From: Treponema zioleckii
GTDB lineage: Bacteria; Spirochaetota; Spirochaetia; Treponematales; Treponemataceae
Direction: 5' to 3'
Length of the DNA: 44,278 nucleotides
NCBI RefSeq assembly: GCF_014737315.1
Contig: NZ_JPUF01000033.1
Coordinates: 1-44,278, forward strand
In this document: piece after piece, positions 33,906 to 43,218 of the stretch
How positions within the stretch are numbered: the first letter of the stretch is position 1
Layout: every line of letters starts with the position of its first letter
The notes under the pieces: generated by a model
Told to the model about the DNA's origin: nothing
Databases searched by the model: none
The model's input: only the letters and a program-made list of their open reading frames with translations
Program-made: the position numbers and the translations under genes

Positions 33906-34955
33906 ATGTTTGGTAAGAAAAAGAATGCGGGCGTAAATGAATTCAATCAAGAGATGAAAAGTGTTTCTCTCTGGGCTGATGCATGGAAACGCCTTCGCAA
34001 AAATAAAATGGCCTTTATCAGTTTATGGGTTGTTCTTGCCTATATTCTGGTGGCTTTGGTGGCTCCTGTGCTGCCGATTTATCCTTATGAGGAGCAGGTC
34101 GTAGCGCATGCGAACCTTCCGCCTTCATTCAGAAAGGCCGGCGATGTTCTTATGGAGCAGCGCGTAAAATATTTTGACAAAGTTATGCAGAAAGAAGGTC
34201 GCACTTCTTACAATGAGGCTGAGCAGGCTGAAATTGATGAGATTAAGGCTTCTGTGAACACGCCTGTTTACAATCGTCATTACATTCTCGGAACCGACGC
34301 TCTTGGCCGAGACATGCTCAGCCGAACGATTTACGGCGGACGCATTTCGATTGCAATCGGTTTGATTGGTACGATAACTGCTCTTTTAATCGGAATTATG
34401 GTTGGTTCTGTGGCCGGTTACATTGGAGGCTGGCAGGACAACATCCTTATGCGATTTGTTGACATTATGTACGGTCTTCCGTACATGCTCATGGTAATCA
34501 TTATGATGGCGATTCTCGGTCGAAACGTTGCCATTCTTTTTGTTGCGATTGCCCTTGTTTCTTGGCTTACGATTGCCCGCGTGGTTCGCGGCCAGGTAAT
34601 CAGTTTGAAGGCCTCGGAATATGTTCAGGCTGCGCGTGCAATGGGTGCAACAACGTCACATATTATTTTCAGGCATCTTCTTCCGAACACTTTGGGAATC
34701 ATCATTGCTTACGCAACCCTCTCTCTCCCGGAATTTATTATGAGCGAGAGTTTCCTTTCGTTCTTGGGTCTTGGTGTTTCGGCACCGTTGGCTTCTTGGG
34801 GAAGTTTGGTTTCTGACGGCGTAAAGGGCATGGAGCTTTATCCGTGGATTCTCGTTGTGCCTGCAATTACAATGACGGTTTTCCTTTTTGCCATGAACTT
34901 TTTGGGTGATGGCGTGCGCGATGCGTTCGATCCTCAGTCAAAAAACAGAGTCTAA
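33906..34955 (+). CDS. oppC: Oligopeptide ABC transporter permease OppC
   Basis: Second permease subunit (349 aa; the family is usually near 300). It has a cytoplasmic N terminus with DAWKRLRKNKMAFISLWVV, the GTDALGRDMLSR motif and the EAA loop SEYVQAARAMGATTSHIIFR. The additional length lies in the first outer loop (about residues 60-115, with EQVVAHANLPPSFRKAGD and EGRTSYNEAEQAEIDEIK), between the first membrane segment and GTDALGRD. This part would face the receptor side; related spirochaete proteins may share it. ATG 33906 follows TTGAGGA. oppD begins 16 bases after the stop. Confidence 0.96.
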   Translation: MFGKKKNAGVNEFNQEMKSVSLWADAWKRLRKNKMAFISLWVVLAYILVALVAPVLPIYPYEEQVVAHANLPPSFRKAGDVLMEQRVKYFDKVMQKEGRTSYNEAEQAEIDEIKASVNTPVYNRHYILGTDALGRDMLSRTIYGGRISIAIGLIGTITALLIGIMVGSVAGYIGGWQDNILMRFVDIMYGLPYMLMVIIMMAILGRNVAILFVAIALVSWLTIARVVRGQVISLKASEYVQAARAMGATTSHIIFRHLLPNTLGIIIAYATLSLPEFIMSESFLSFLGLGVSAPLASWGSLVSDGVKGMELYPWILVVPAITMTVFLFAMNFLGDGVRDAFDPQSKNRV

Positions 34956-34971
34956 TTAACAGGAATTATAT

Positions 34972-35964
34972 ATGACAGATGAAGTAATCTTGCAGGTCAA
35001 AAATCTGCGTACATATTTCCACACGGATGCAGGTGTGGTTAAGGCCGTTGACGGCATTAATTTTGAGCTGCATAAAGGTGAGACTTTGGGTATCGTTGGT
35101 GAGTCTGGCTCTGGAAAGTCAGTTACGAACCTTTCGATTATCAATCTTGTCTCTCATCCTGGCAGAATCGAGAGCGGTGAAATTCTTTTTCACGGTCAGG
35201 ATTTGTTGAAGCTACCGGAGAACGAAATCCGAAAAATCAGAGGAAACAAGATTTCTATGATTTTCCAGGACCCAATGACGAGTTTGAACCCGTATCTAAA
35301 AATCTCTACGCAGATGATTGAAACTATCCGTATGCATCAGGGTTTGAACAAGGAACAGGCTCGCGCAAAGGCTGTGGAGATGTTGAAGCTCGTTGGAATC
35401 CCAGGTGCGGAGGAGCGCGTTGACTGCTATCCTCATCAGTTCTCTGGCGGTATGCGTCAGCGTGTAATGATTGCCATGGGACTTTCTTGTAACCCAGAGA
35501 TTCTTATTGCCGACGAACCGACTTCTGCATTGGACGTTACGATTCAGGCACAGATTCTTGAGCTTATGAAAGACCTTTCTAAGCGTCTCGGAACTGCGGT
35601 AATCATCATTACGCACTCTTTGGGCGTTGTTGCCGGAATGTGCGACACGATTAACGTAATGTATGCAGGCCGAACTGTTGAACATGCCACTACGCATCAG
35701 CTTTTTAAAGAAACCAAGCATCCGTACACACAGGGCTTAATTCGTTCTGTTCCTCGTCTTGACATGGAAATGTCGGACAAGCTTTATTCGATTCCGGGTG
35801 TTCCGCCGAACGTTGTAGATTTGCCACCTTGCTGCCCGTTCTATCCGCGTTGCGAAAAGGCGATGGACGTTTGCAAAAAAGGCTATCCTGCCGTAACGGA
35901 TTTTGGAAATGACCATGTATGTTCATGCTGGTTGTACACAAAAGAAAAGGAGACTGTAAAATGA
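34972..35964 (+). CDS. oppD: Oligopeptide ABC transporter ATPase OppD
   Basis: One of two ATPases driving peptide uptake (330 aa). Walker A GESGSGKS, Q-loop MIFQDPMTSLNPY, signature HQFSGGMRQRV, Walker B ILIADEPTSALDV and switch His in IIITHSLGV are intact. The C-terminal oligopeptide/dipeptide domain has CCPFYPRCEKAMDVC; clusters of this kind hold an iron-sulfur centre in some DppD/OppD proteins, and a link here is only possible. The gene overlaps oppF by four bases (ATGA, 35961-35964). Confidence 0.96.
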   Translation: MTDEVILQVKNLRTYFHTDAGVVKAVDGINFELHKGETLGIVGESGSGKSVTNLSIINLVSHPGRIESGEILFHGQDLLKLPENEIRKIRGNKISMIFQDPMTSLNPYLKISTQMIETIRMHQGLNKEQARAKAVEMLKLVGIPGAEERVDCYPHQFSGGMRQRVMIAMGLSCNPEILIADEPTSALDVTIQAQILELMKDLSKRLGTAVIIITHSLGVVAGMCDTINVMYAGRTVEHATTHQLFKETKHPYTQGLIRSVPRLDMEMSDKLYSIPGVPPNVVDLPPCCPFYPRCEKAMDVCKKGYPAVTDFGNDHVCSCWLYTKEKETVK

Positions 35965-36995
35965 GTGATGTAAAAGAAAAAGAAAAAAGCGAAAACATTC
36001 TCGAAGTTCATGGTCTCAAAATGCACTTTCCGCGCGCAAACAATGAGTTGTTCAGCCGCGAAAAGAAATTTATCTACGCTGTAGATGACATTACTTTTGA
36101 ATTGAAGCGTGGCGAGACTCTCGGTCTTGTAGGTGAATCTGGCTGCGGTAAATCGACTGCCGTCCGTGCTGTGGCTCAGCTTTACAAACCGACTGCCGGC
36201 GAGGTGCTTCTTGAAGGCAAAGACATTACAAAAATGAACAGTCGAGAAATGCTTCTTGCCCGCAAAGATATGCAGATGGTTTTTCAGGATCCATATTCTT
36301 CTCTTGATCCTCGCATGACTACTGCCGAGATTATCGCAGAGCCTATGAAGATTTACCGAAAGCGCGGAATCCTTAAAATGACCGATGCCGAGATGGATGC
36401 GCGAATCGATCATTTGATGGAGCTTGTAGGTCTTTCAAAATTCTTCAAGCACCGTTATCCACATGAATTTTCAGGCGGCCAGAGACAGCGTATCGGTATT
36501 GCGCGTGCGCTCGCGTTAAAGCCAAAGCTGATTCTTGCAGATGAGCCTGTAAGTGCGCTTGACGTTTCGATTCAGGCACAGATTCTGAATCTTTTTAAGG
36601 ACATTCAGAAAAAGATGGGGCTTTCCTATCTTTTTATCGCCCATGACCTTGCTGTAATCAAGTATATTTCTGACAGAATTGCGGTTATGTATCTTGGTAA
36701 AATCGTTGAGATTGCGGACAAAAAATCTCTTTACGACAATCCGTTGCATCCTTATACTCAGGCTTTGCTTTCTGCGGCTCCAATCCCGGATCCAGAAATT
36801 GAGGCTAAGAGACAGCGAATCATCTTGACAGGTGATGTTCCGGCTCCAGACCGACAGCGACCAGGTTGCTATTTCTATGACAGATGTCCGTGCCACATGG
36901 ACAAATGCAAGAACTGTCAGCCACCGTTGACGCAAATTGACAAAAATGGCGGCGACCACCGCGTTGCTTGTTTTAAGGTTATTGATAATCAGTAA
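35961..36995 (+). CDS. oppF: Oligopeptide ABC transporter ATPase OppF
   Basis: Second ATPase (344 aa), forming a heterodimer with OppD. Walker [10 protein letters not shown]-loop [13 protein letters not shown], signature [13 protein letters not shown], Walker [14 protein letters not shown] and switch His in FIAHDLAV are all present. The C-terminal family domain has cysteines in [15 protein letters not shown]. Start ATG 35961 has AAAGGAG upstream and overlaps the oppD stop; the longer open frame from 35919 lies wholly within oppD and is not a real extension. It is followed directly by a strong terminator. Confidence 0.96.
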   Translation: MSDVKEKEKSENILEVHGLKMHFPRANNELFSREKKFIYAVDDITFELKRGETLGLVGESGCGKSTAVRAVAQLYKPTAGEVLLEGKDITKMNSREMLLARKDMQMVFQDPYSSLDPRMTTAEIIAEPMKIYRKRGILKMTDAEMDARIDHLMELVGLSKFFKHRYPHEFSGGQRQRIGIARALALKPKLILADEPVSALDVSIQAQILNLFKDIQKKMGLSYLFIAHDLAVIKYISDRIAVMYLGKIVEIADKKSLYDNPLHPYTQALLSAAPIPDPEIEAKRQRIILTGDVPAPDRQRPGCYFYDRCPCHMDKCKNCQPPLTQIDKNGGDHRVACFKVIDNQ

Positions 36996-37006
36996 TTTTA
37001 GGTGAG

Positions 37007-37032
37007 AAAAGGGGCTTTTGCCCCTTTTTTTT
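37007..37032 (+). terminator. Intrinsic terminator of the opp operon
   Basis: AAAAGGGGC (37007-37015), loop TTTT, GCCCCTTTT (37020-37028), continuing into a T run to 37032. Confidence 0.95.
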
Positions 37033-37057
37033 ATTTTGTGGTTAGAGTATTGAATAA

Positions 37058-37121
37058 CTGTCATGCTGAATTTATTTCAGCGTCTGTATTTACAGATTTC
37101 GAAACTGGTTCGGAATGACAG
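37058..37121. repeat. Dispersed palindromic element, inverted copy
   Basis: Ends CTGTCAT and ATGACAG are 7-bp inverted repeats. Inside lie CATGCTGAATTTATTTCAGC and CGAAACTGGTTCGGAATGAC, the same blocks in opposite order and strand as in the copy at 40128-40187. It lies between the converging opp operon and msrC. Confidence 0.8.
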
Positions 37122-37140
37122 CTAATTGATATTCGATGTA

Positions 37141-37608
37141 TTACTGTTTCCACTCGCAGGCTTTTTCAAGAATCTTTGCGAATTCTTCAAGCCCGATTTT
37201 GTCTTCTTCGGTAAACCTTGCGATTTTTGGGCTGTCTATATCGAGCACGCCCACTATTTTACCTTCTGAATCATGCAGCGGAACTACGATTTCTGAATTT
37301 GAAGCTGAGTCGCAGGCAATGTGACCTGCAAATTCATGCACGTCTTTTACGAGTTGAGTTTTGTTTTCTTTTACAGCTGTTCCGCAAACGCCCTTGCCGA
37401 CCGGAATGCGGATGCAGGCAGGCTTTCCCTGAAATGGTGCGAGCAGAAGATAGCCTTCTTTTTCGAGAGTGTAAAATCCTGCCCAGTTTATGTCGGTTAG
37501 GGACTGCCAGAGCAGGGCCGAGGCATTCGCCATATTCGGTGTTGGATGCGTTTCTCCGTCTGTAAGGCCTTTTAGATTCAGGCAAAGTTCGTTGTATTTT
37601 TCATTCAT
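37141..37608 (-). CDS. msrC: Free methionine-(R)-sulfoxide reductase (GAF domain)
   Basis: Cytosolic repair enzyme reducing free methionine-R-sulfoxide with thioredoxin; 155 aa, one GAF domain, the normal size. The three conserved cysteines are present: Cys65 in KPACIRIPVG, Cys75 in GKGVCGTA and Cys99 in HIACDSASNSEIVVPL, corresponding to Cys84, Cys94 and Cys118 of the E. coli enzyme. NWAGFYTL is also a family segment. The start at 37608 has AGGCGAGG upstream on this strand. It converges with the opp operon and lies downstream of the chemotaxis receptor on the same strand, separated by that gene's terminator. Confidence 0.9.
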   Translation of the reverse strand: MNEKYNELCLNLKGLTDGETHPTPNMANASALLWQSLTDINWAGFYTLEKEGYLLLAPFQGKPACIRIPVGKGVCGTAVKENKTQLVKDVHEFAGHIACDSASNSEIVVPLHDSEGKIVGVLDIDSPKIARFTEEDKIGLEEFAKILEKACEWKQ

Positions 37609-37727
37609 TTTTGTAAACCTCGCCTAATTTTATGTGAGAAAAATATTTTCCTCAATAAAAAATCTGTATTTTTGGCATCTCGAAAAACTTAAAATTTGGA
37701 TGTTTTTTTGTGGTAAGTTTGAAAACG

Positions 37728-37774
37728 AAAAAAAACGCCCTGAGAATCAGATTTTACTTCCTGATTCTCAGGGC
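37728..37774 (-). terminator. Intrinsic terminator of the chemotaxis receptor gene
   Basis: GCCCTGAGAATCAG (37737-37750) and CTGATTCTCAGGGC (37761-37774) form a perfect 14-bp stem. On the - strand it is followed by a run of eight T residues. Confidence 0.95.
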
Positions 37775-37840
37775 ACCGTCGAACACTTGCGAAAAATACA
37801 GAGTTCGTTTTAGCAGTCGTGCATTTTTCGCAGGCCAGAT

Positions 37841-39922
37841 TTATGAACGGAACTGGTCGATTTCGTTTCCAATCTGAACGATACTGTCGTTTACCTGTCC
37901 TGACATGCTTGAAAGTGAACGGCTGGTTTCTTCAATTTCTCTTGCACCGCTGGCCATTTCGTCCATGCTGTCTTTGATGCTGTCTGTTGCGTCCTGAAGG
38001 TTCTTTACTTCTGTAAGGATAAGTTGATTTCCTTCAGCCATTTCTTTTGAAGCCGAACTTACTTCCTGTGTACTGTCGTTCATAAGTTTGAGGGCAGCAA
38101 CAATCTGTTTTGAACCTTCCTGCTGTTCTTCCATGGCTGCCTTAATCTGGCGAACCAGCTGGTCTGTGTCTGTAATCATTGAACTTACAGAATTAAAGCT
38201 GTCGCTCGAATCTTTTGAGGCTCTAACTACAGCCTCAATGGTCGTCTTGATTTTCTTAAGCTCCGCACCGATTCGCTTTGACTGTGCAGATGAGTTTTCT
38301 GAAAGCTTACGAATTTCGTCCGCAACTACGCTGAATCCTTTTCCGGCTTCGCCTGCATGTGCCGCCTCAATTGCTGCATTCATGGCAAGAAGGTTTGTCT
38401 GGTTCGCAACGTCTGCAATCGTTTTGTTTGCGTCTTGCAAAGTGAGCGACTGCTCCGCAACTTCGTTAATCTGCTCGGAAACAAGACGCTGACGTTCAAC
38501 GCCCACATGCGCATTCTGCGTAAGGGTTTCAAATGAATCTGCCATTTTAGAAACCGACTGGTTAACCGAGTTGATATTTCCAATCATCTCTTCAACTGCT
38601 GAACTTGCTTGCGTAACACCGCTGGTCTGCGTGTCAATCATGCGTTCAAGGCTGTTTATGTTCTCCGCAATCTGAGTTACTGCCGAAGAAGCCTGGTCAA
38701 CTACCTTAGCCTGATTGTCAACTTGGTTCGAGACGTTATCGATGTTCGAAAGAATCTTGGAGATTGAGCCTGAATTGTCTTCGATTCGCATCTGCAAGCC
38801 ATTCTTTACGTTCGCAAGGTTTGTCTTTGAGCCTTTTATCTGTGTGACGATGTTTTGAAGTTTCTCGACGAAGTTGTTGAATCCTCCGACAAGACTTCCA
38901 ACTTCATCTTTTGATTTTATGTCGATTCGATTTGTAAGGTCTGCGTTTCCGGTTGCAATTCTGTTAACGGCTTTGTCTACTACGAGCAGCGGGCGAACGA
39001 TCGAGTGCGTGTTGAAAATTGCAAGGAAAAGCGCGATTGCAAGAATCACTACTGCAACAATCAAAATCATAACGATGTTCTTCTGCAAGACTTCAAAAAG
39101 TTCTGAAATTGGCCCGATTGTAACGAACGTCCAACCGCTTTCTTCGGAAATCGTTCGTCCTACAATGTAATATCCGTTGCCTGCATTTTTTACGAACGTT
39201 ACTTTGTCAGTGCTAAAACTGGTTTTGTATTTTTCGAACTCAGGGTACTCCGTGCCGAAATTCGCCTTTCCGATTTTTGACCCATCTGTGTTTGTGATGT
39301 AGTTTCCGGTTTTATCCAAAAGGAATGAAACTCCGCCTTTTGTGATTTTGATTCCAGCAACCATTTCCGAAAGGTCTTTAAGGCTTATGTCTATTCCGAC
39401 AACGCCCAAAAAATCACCATTGTTTTTTACGCCCATTGCGAGCGTGGTAACAAGCTGGCCCGTAACCATGTCAAGATATGGGTCTGAAATGTCGAACGTG
39501 TCAGTGCTTTTTCCGGCTTTGAACCAAGCGCGAGTCGTCTGGTCATAATCTGCAGGCGGTTCCCAATGGTCGTTCGACCAAAAGAATCCACCGTCTTTTA
39601 CAGGTTGCGTGCCAGAATAATAAAGCTCCGAAAAGCCTTTGTTGTTCGGATCCTGCATGATATGCGCAAGATACGGTTCTACAGTTTCTCTGTCAAGTTC
39701 CTGACTGACTATGTAATGCCCAATGTCGCTTACGATTGTTTCCGGTCGTTTTAAGAAGTGATTGAGATTTCTGTATGCGTTTGTTACTTTTGATTCGGCG
39801 AGATCTTCGATAGACTCTGAAAGAGTTGTTGATTCTAGTACGAGTACTGGAACCGAAATCGCGAGAATTGTGAACAATACTATACCGATACTGCTTGAAA
39901 GCAATTTGAATTTTATTGTCAT
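37841..39922 (-). CDS. Methyl-accepting chemotaxis protein (dCache sensor)
   Basis: Transmembrane receptor (693 aa) that reports an outside ligand to CheA/CheW and the flagellar motors. Membrane segment 1 is at about 9-31. A periplasmic dCache-type sensor follows (about 35-275, with TTRAWFKAGK, DISDPYLDMVTGQLV and GVVGIDISL). Segment 2 is at about 283-305, HAMP at about 306-360, and the signalling domain extends to the end. The hairpin tip AIEAAHAGEAGKGFSVVADE, then IRKLSENS, is well conserved and should bind CheW/CheA. The ATG at 39922 has AGAGG upstream. dCache sensors often bind amino acids or organic acids; the ligand is not predictable. No CheR-tethering pentapeptide is seen at the C terminus. 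Confidence 0.95.
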   Translation of the reverse strand: MTIKFKLLSSSIGIVLFTILAISVPVLVLESTTLSESIEDLAESKVTNAYRNLNHFLKRPETIVSDIGHYIVSQELDRETVEPYLAHIMQDPNNKGFSELYYSGTQPVKDGGFFWSNDHWEPPADYDQTTRAWFKAGKSTDTFDISDPYLDMVTGQLVTTLAMGVKNNGDFLGVVGIDISLKDLSEMVAGIKITKGGVSFLLDKTGNYITNTDGSKIGKANFGTEYPEFEKYKTSFSTDKVTFVKNAGNGYYIVGRTISEESGWTFVTIGPISELFEVLQKNIVMILIVAVVILAIALFLAIFNTHSIVRPLLVVDKAVNRIATGNADLTNRIDIKSKDEVGSLVGGFNNFVEKLQNIVTQIKGSKTNLANVKNGLQMRIEDNSGSISKILSNIDNVSNQVDNQAKVVDQASSAVTQIAENINSLERMIDTQTSGVTQASSAVEEMIGNINSVNQSVSKMADSFETLTQNAHVGVERQRLVSEQINEVAEQSLTLQDANKTIADVANQTNLLAMNAAIEAAHAGEAGKGFSVVADEIRKLSENSSAQSKRIGAELKKIKTTIEAVVRASKDSSDSFNSVSSMITDTDQLVRQIKAAMEEQQEGSKQIVAALKLMNDSTQEVSSASKEMAEGNQLILTEVKNLQDATDSIKDSMDEMASGAREIEETSRSLSSMSGQVNDSIVQIGNEIDQFRS

Positions 39923-40026
39923 AAAAACCTCTGGCTATTAATAAATATATATTCAGACAATTTCAATTATATATTAAAAAAAAGTTAAATACAAGAAAAA
40001 AAATCATGTTATGAAATGAAAAAACT

Positions 40027-40094
40027 ATATTGCGTAAAAATCAATATTGCGGTTCTTATATTTCACTTTACGCAATATGAAAAATTACTATAAT
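40027..40094 (+). promoter_or_regulatory. Upstream leuB promoter with inverted repeat
   Basis: ATATTGCGTAAA (40027-40038) and TTTACGCAATAT (40067-40078) are perfect 12-bp inverted repeats. A third half-like copy AATATTGCG lies between them (40043-40051). The right arm covers a -35-like TTTACG (40067-40072), 16 bases before TATAAT (40089-40094). This is the layout of a repressor or activator site; the regulator is unknown. A transcript from here would carry the repeat at 40128-40187 in its leader. Confidence 0.6.
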
Positions 40095-40127
40095 AGTGGT
40101 GAGTTCAAGAGATGTAGTTTCAAAAAT

Positions 40128-40187
40128 GTCATTCCGAACTCGTTTCGGAATCTCTGAATCTGGATGCTGAAATAAATTCAGCATGAC
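40128..40187. repeat. Dispersed palindromic element, complete copy
   Basis: 60 bases from GTCAT to ATGAC. Two hairpins: ATTCCGAAC/GTTTCGGAAT, and GATGCTGAA/TTCAGCATG. This is the best-kept of at least five full or partial copies in the window (4447, 19616, 23346, 37058). It lies in the leader region of leuB. Confidence 0.82.
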
Positions 40188-40238
40188 GAAAACGGATATT
40201 TGAAGCTGCTGTAAGCGATACTTTGAACTTGCCGAATC

Positions 40239-40247
40239 TGCTATAAT
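40239..40247 (+). promoter_or_regulatory. Extended -10 promoter close to leuB
   Basis: TGCTATAAT (40239-40247) is a perfect extended -10 box, 21 bases before the leuB start and directly upstream of AGAGGA. A clear -35 box is missing, as is usual for this promoter class. Confidence 0.6.
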
Positions 40248-40268
40248 TATATAAAAGAGGAATATTTT

Positions 40269-41363
40269 ATGGAAAAGACAATTGCTTTGATTCCTGGAGA
40301 CGGAATTGGTCCTGATGTTGTTGCTGAGGCTGTAAAAGTTCTTGATGCCGTAGGAAAAAAATACGGTCACAAATGGAACTACAAGAATGTAATTGCTGGC
40401 GGAGCCGCTATCGATAAATTTGGAAAGCCGCTTCCTCAGGATCAGCTTGATATCTGTCTTTCAAGCGATGCAACTTTGCTTGGTGCCGTAGGCGGACCAA
40501 AATGGGATAACGTTGCCCCAGAAATTCGACCTGAAAAGGCATTGCTCGGTCTTCGCGGCGGAATGAAGGTTTTTGCGAATCTTCGACCGGCTGTTATGTG
40601 GCCACAGCTAAAAGACGCTTGTCCTCTTAAAGACGAAATTGTAGGAAACGGACTTGATATTTTGGTTGTTCGTGAGCTTACCGGCGGAATTTATTTTGGA
40701 GACCGAGGAACTTCTGCTGACGGAAAAACTTCTTGGGATACCGAAAAATATTCATGGGAAGAGATTGAGAGAATCGTTCGTCTTGGATTCCAGTTTGCTC
40801 AGAAGCGCCAGAAACACCTTACCGTTGTAGACAAGGCCAATATTCTTAACTCAAGCCGACTTTGGCGAAAAGTTGCCGAGGAAGTTCACAAGGAATTCTC
40901 TGACGTAACTCTCGACTTCTTGTACATTGACAACGCCGCTATGCAGCTTGTTAGAAATCCACGCCAGTTCGACGTAATCGCAACTTCTAACATGTTCGGC
41001 GATATTCTTACTGACGAGGCTTCGCAGATTACAGGCTCAATCGGAATGCTTGCTTCTGCATCTCTTGGCGACGGAACAGGCCCAGGTCTTTACGAGCCGA
41101 TTCATGGTTCTGCACCGGACATTGCAGGAAAAGACCTTGCAAATCCTTTGGCAACAATTCTTTCTGCTGCAATGCTTCTTCGTTACAGCTTTAAGCTCGA
41201 AACCGAGGCAAAGGCAATTGAGGATGCCGTAAATGCAGTTCTCAACGACGGTTACAGAACTGGCGACATTGCCGGCTCTAAACTCGCTGAGGTAAAGGCA
41301 AACGGAAAACTCGTCGGAACCAAAAAAATGGGCGAACTCGTTTTGACTTATCTCAATAAATAA
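40269..41363 (+). CDS. leuB: 3-Isopropylmalate dehydrogenase
   Basis: NAD-dependent oxidative decarboxylase of leucine synthesis (364 aa, the normal length). [12 protein letters not shown] (7-18), [10 protein letters not shown], the substrate residues in [13 protein letters not shown], the metal-binding Asp region [13 protein letters not shown], and the NAD-binding [18 protein letters not shown] are all present. [11 protein letters not shown] and the NAD loop favour LeuB over isocitrate or tartrate dehydrogenases. The start has AGAGGA upstream. leuA, leuC and leuD are not beside it, so the pathway is split across the chromosome. It probably forms a single-gene unit ended by the terminator at 41381. 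Confidence 0.96.
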   Translation: MEKTIALIPGDGIGPDVVAEAVKVLDAVGKKYGHKWNYKNVIAGGAAIDKFGKPLPQDQLDICLSSDATLLGAVGGPKWDNVAPEIRPEKALLGLRGGMKVFANLRPAVMWPQLKDACPLKDEIVGNGLDILVVRELTGGIYFGDRGTSADGKTSWDTEKYSWEEIERIVRLGFQFAQKRQKHLTVVDKANILNSSRLWRKVAEEVHKEFSDVTLDFLYIDNAAMQLVRNPRQFDVIATSNMFGDILTDEASQITGSIGMLASASLGDGTGPGLYEPIHGSAPDIAGKDLANPLATILSAAMLLRYSFKLETEAKAIEDAVNAVLNDGYRTGDIAGSKLAEVKANGKLVGTKKMGELVLTYLNK

Positions 41364-41380
41364 GTTTTGAAGTTTTTTGG

Positions 41381-41430
41381 ACTGGCTTTTTTTTAGAAAA
41401 TGGAGTTTTCTTAAAAAGTCAGTTCTTTTT
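41381..41430 (+). terminator. Probable terminator of leuB
   Basis: ACTG-CTTTTT-AGAAAA (41381-41400) pairs with TTTTCT-AAAAAG-CAGT (41407-41424) with small bulges, followed by TTCTTTTTATTTT. Confidence 0.65.
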
Positions 41431-41499
41431 ATTTTAAAATAGTATAATAACACTTTATTCACGTTGTTTTTTAAAAATATATAAGATACACTAAAAGTT

Positions 41500-43218
41500 A
41501 TGACAACTACCAATTCTTTTGACCGTATGGTGTCTGGGCTGTCTGTTGACGAGCGGCAGGCTATTCTTGAAAAAATGAAAGAGGCGGCTCCTACCTTTGA
41601 GGGAGAAGTCCTTGAACCTGTAGAGGATGATATTGATGATGAGCCTATTCCTCTCTCTGAGCAGCTAAAACATGAACCTTTATTTACACGAATACTTTTG
41701 TGGGTGAAATCTGTTTTTACGAAATCAACCATGGAAGTTTTATATAACGAAGTAAAAATAAATGAAATTTCGAAAAAAGTTGAAAGAAATTATCCAGGTT
41801 TAATCGACAGCAAGCGAGGTTATTTGCTCTCGTCTTTTAGGTCCAAGTTGATGGAATTAAAAGAAGTTGCCGATTTCTTTAGGCCGTACGTGCTTGCGTT
41901 TGAGCAGGATGAAGGCAATTTTCTTGTCTTCTTGGGTAACATGGTTATGCCAACAGTTTCTTCCGAGATGGACACAGAGGTTGACCCGTATTCCGGAGAT
42001 GTTTCAGAAGGGGTAAAACCTGAATTCAGAATGACTTTGCTGCATCACATGGATGATATTTTTGCAAACATCACTAGGGAAGACAAAGCCCGTATGTATG
42101 ATGCCGTAAAATCAGTTGAGTGGCTCAGATATTTCGTAAAACTTCCGTTCAACCGCTTGATAGTGCTTTTTGCTTCGGTTACGGACGACATTTTTACATG
42201 CATTTACAGTCAGGTTGAATCTGAAATTTCTCAGGTTGCGAACTGTCTTTCAATCAGCGTAAAATTTACGGACGAGCTTTTAAAAGCGTTTTATCTTTTT
42301 TCAATAAAAACTTCGCTCAAAAAGCGGTCGATTCAAGATGAGCCGGATGATGAAGCTGTGGAGTACATAAATAATGCTCGTTCAAAGATTGCTGTTTTGC
42401 ACATGTTTATGAGTTCTGTTCCTATGCGTTCGATTGGATGCATTGTTTCTGAAGATTGTCATTGGCGACCGACTCTCTTGCCGGGCGGTGAAGATTGGTT
42501 CGTAAAATTTAAGACTTGCTGGAAGAAAATTTTTGAACAGAAATGGGAATCTTGGTGTCAGGAATGCAAACGGGAGGCACTTCGCCAAAGCTTAAAAGAG
42601 AACTTTGAACTTGATGAGTTCCCGTTGTTCCCGGATCGGCCGTGGCGCTCGCTTTGGGGTGGAATTTACTTCCGTTACGAGCTTACGGGCGGATTTTTGT
42701 TCTGGTTTTTCCGCGAAAAATTTCCGACGTTCGAGATTGCGCTAAAAACAGTTCTCGTTGAGGGAAATTTTATAAAAAAAGAAAATCAGAATATGTACAC
42801 CGATGCCTTTAACGATTACGTTCAGGCGTCAATTTCTATGACACAGATTGGTGCGCGGCTTGCACCAAGCGGCGATGTTGGCGCAGTGATTTTAAAATTG
42901 AATGACGAACATTTGAGGACCTTGCAGGCTCAGACGAAGGTTGAACAACAGCTTAGGACTGTTGAAGCTGACATTCAGACTGTCCTCCACAAGTTTGGCG
43001 AGGCGACACGAATGATGGACAATCTCCTTTGTGGAATCCTGGGGCTTAAAAAGGATACTCGCTTTGACTCGCTTTCTAATTTGAGCCGTTTGCAGGGAAA
43101 AGACAATGAAAAATTCCTTGGCCAGCTTTATGACGCTCGACGGGCATTAGAAAATGCTCTTAATCTTATAAAGGAGCTTGAAACCGTAGATTCACCGTTG
43201 TTGATGGTAGCTGACTAA
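41500..43218 (+). CDS. Hypothetical protein, spirochaete-type (DUF5312-like)
   Basis: Protein of 572 aa with no signal peptide and no convincing membrane segment. The overall look (long alpha-helical protein with DRPWRSLWGGIYFRYELTGG and SISMTQIGARLAPSGDVG) reminds me of the spirochaete-only family DUF5312; this is from memory and unverified. Acidic patches occur near the N terminus (EPVEDDIDDEPIP). Residues about 470-510 (LNDEHLRTLQAQTKVEQQLR and on) are likely coiled coil. Its stop shares one base with the start of pgeF (TAATG), so the two are co-translated, hinting at a cell-envelope link. ATG 41500 has no good ribosome site; a short leader is possible. Confidence 0.75.
   Translation: MTTTNSFDRMVSGLSVDERQAILEKMKEAAPTFEGEVLEPVEDDIDDEPIPLSEQLKHEPLFTRILLWVKSVFTKSTMEVLYNEVKINEISKKVERNYPGLIDSKRGYLLSSFRSKLMELKEVADFFRPYVLAFEQDEGNFLVFLGNMVMPTVSSEMDTEVDPYSGDVSEGVKPEFRMTLLHHMDDIFANITREDKARMYDAVKSVEWLRYFVKLPFNRLIVLFASVTDDIFTCIYSQVESEISQVANCLSISVKFTDELLKAFYLFSIKTSLKKRSIQDEPDDEAVEYINNARSKIAVLHMFMSSVPMRSIGCIVSEDCHWRPTLLPGGEDWFVKFKTCWKKIFEQKWESWCQECKREALRQSLKENFELDEFPLFPDRPWRSLWGGIYFRYELTGGFLFWFFREKFPTFEIALKTVLVEGNFIKKENQNMYTDAFNDYVQASISMTQIGARLAPSGDVGAVILKLNDEHLRTLQAQTKVEQQLRTVEADIQTVLHKFGEATRMMDNLLCGILGLKKDTRFDSLSNLSRLQGKDNEKFLGQLYDARRALENALNLIKELETVDSPLLMVAD

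Noticed and set aside
39566-39754. Small + strand frames opposite the chemotaxis receptor
   Set aside because: Shadows of the receptor coding sequence.
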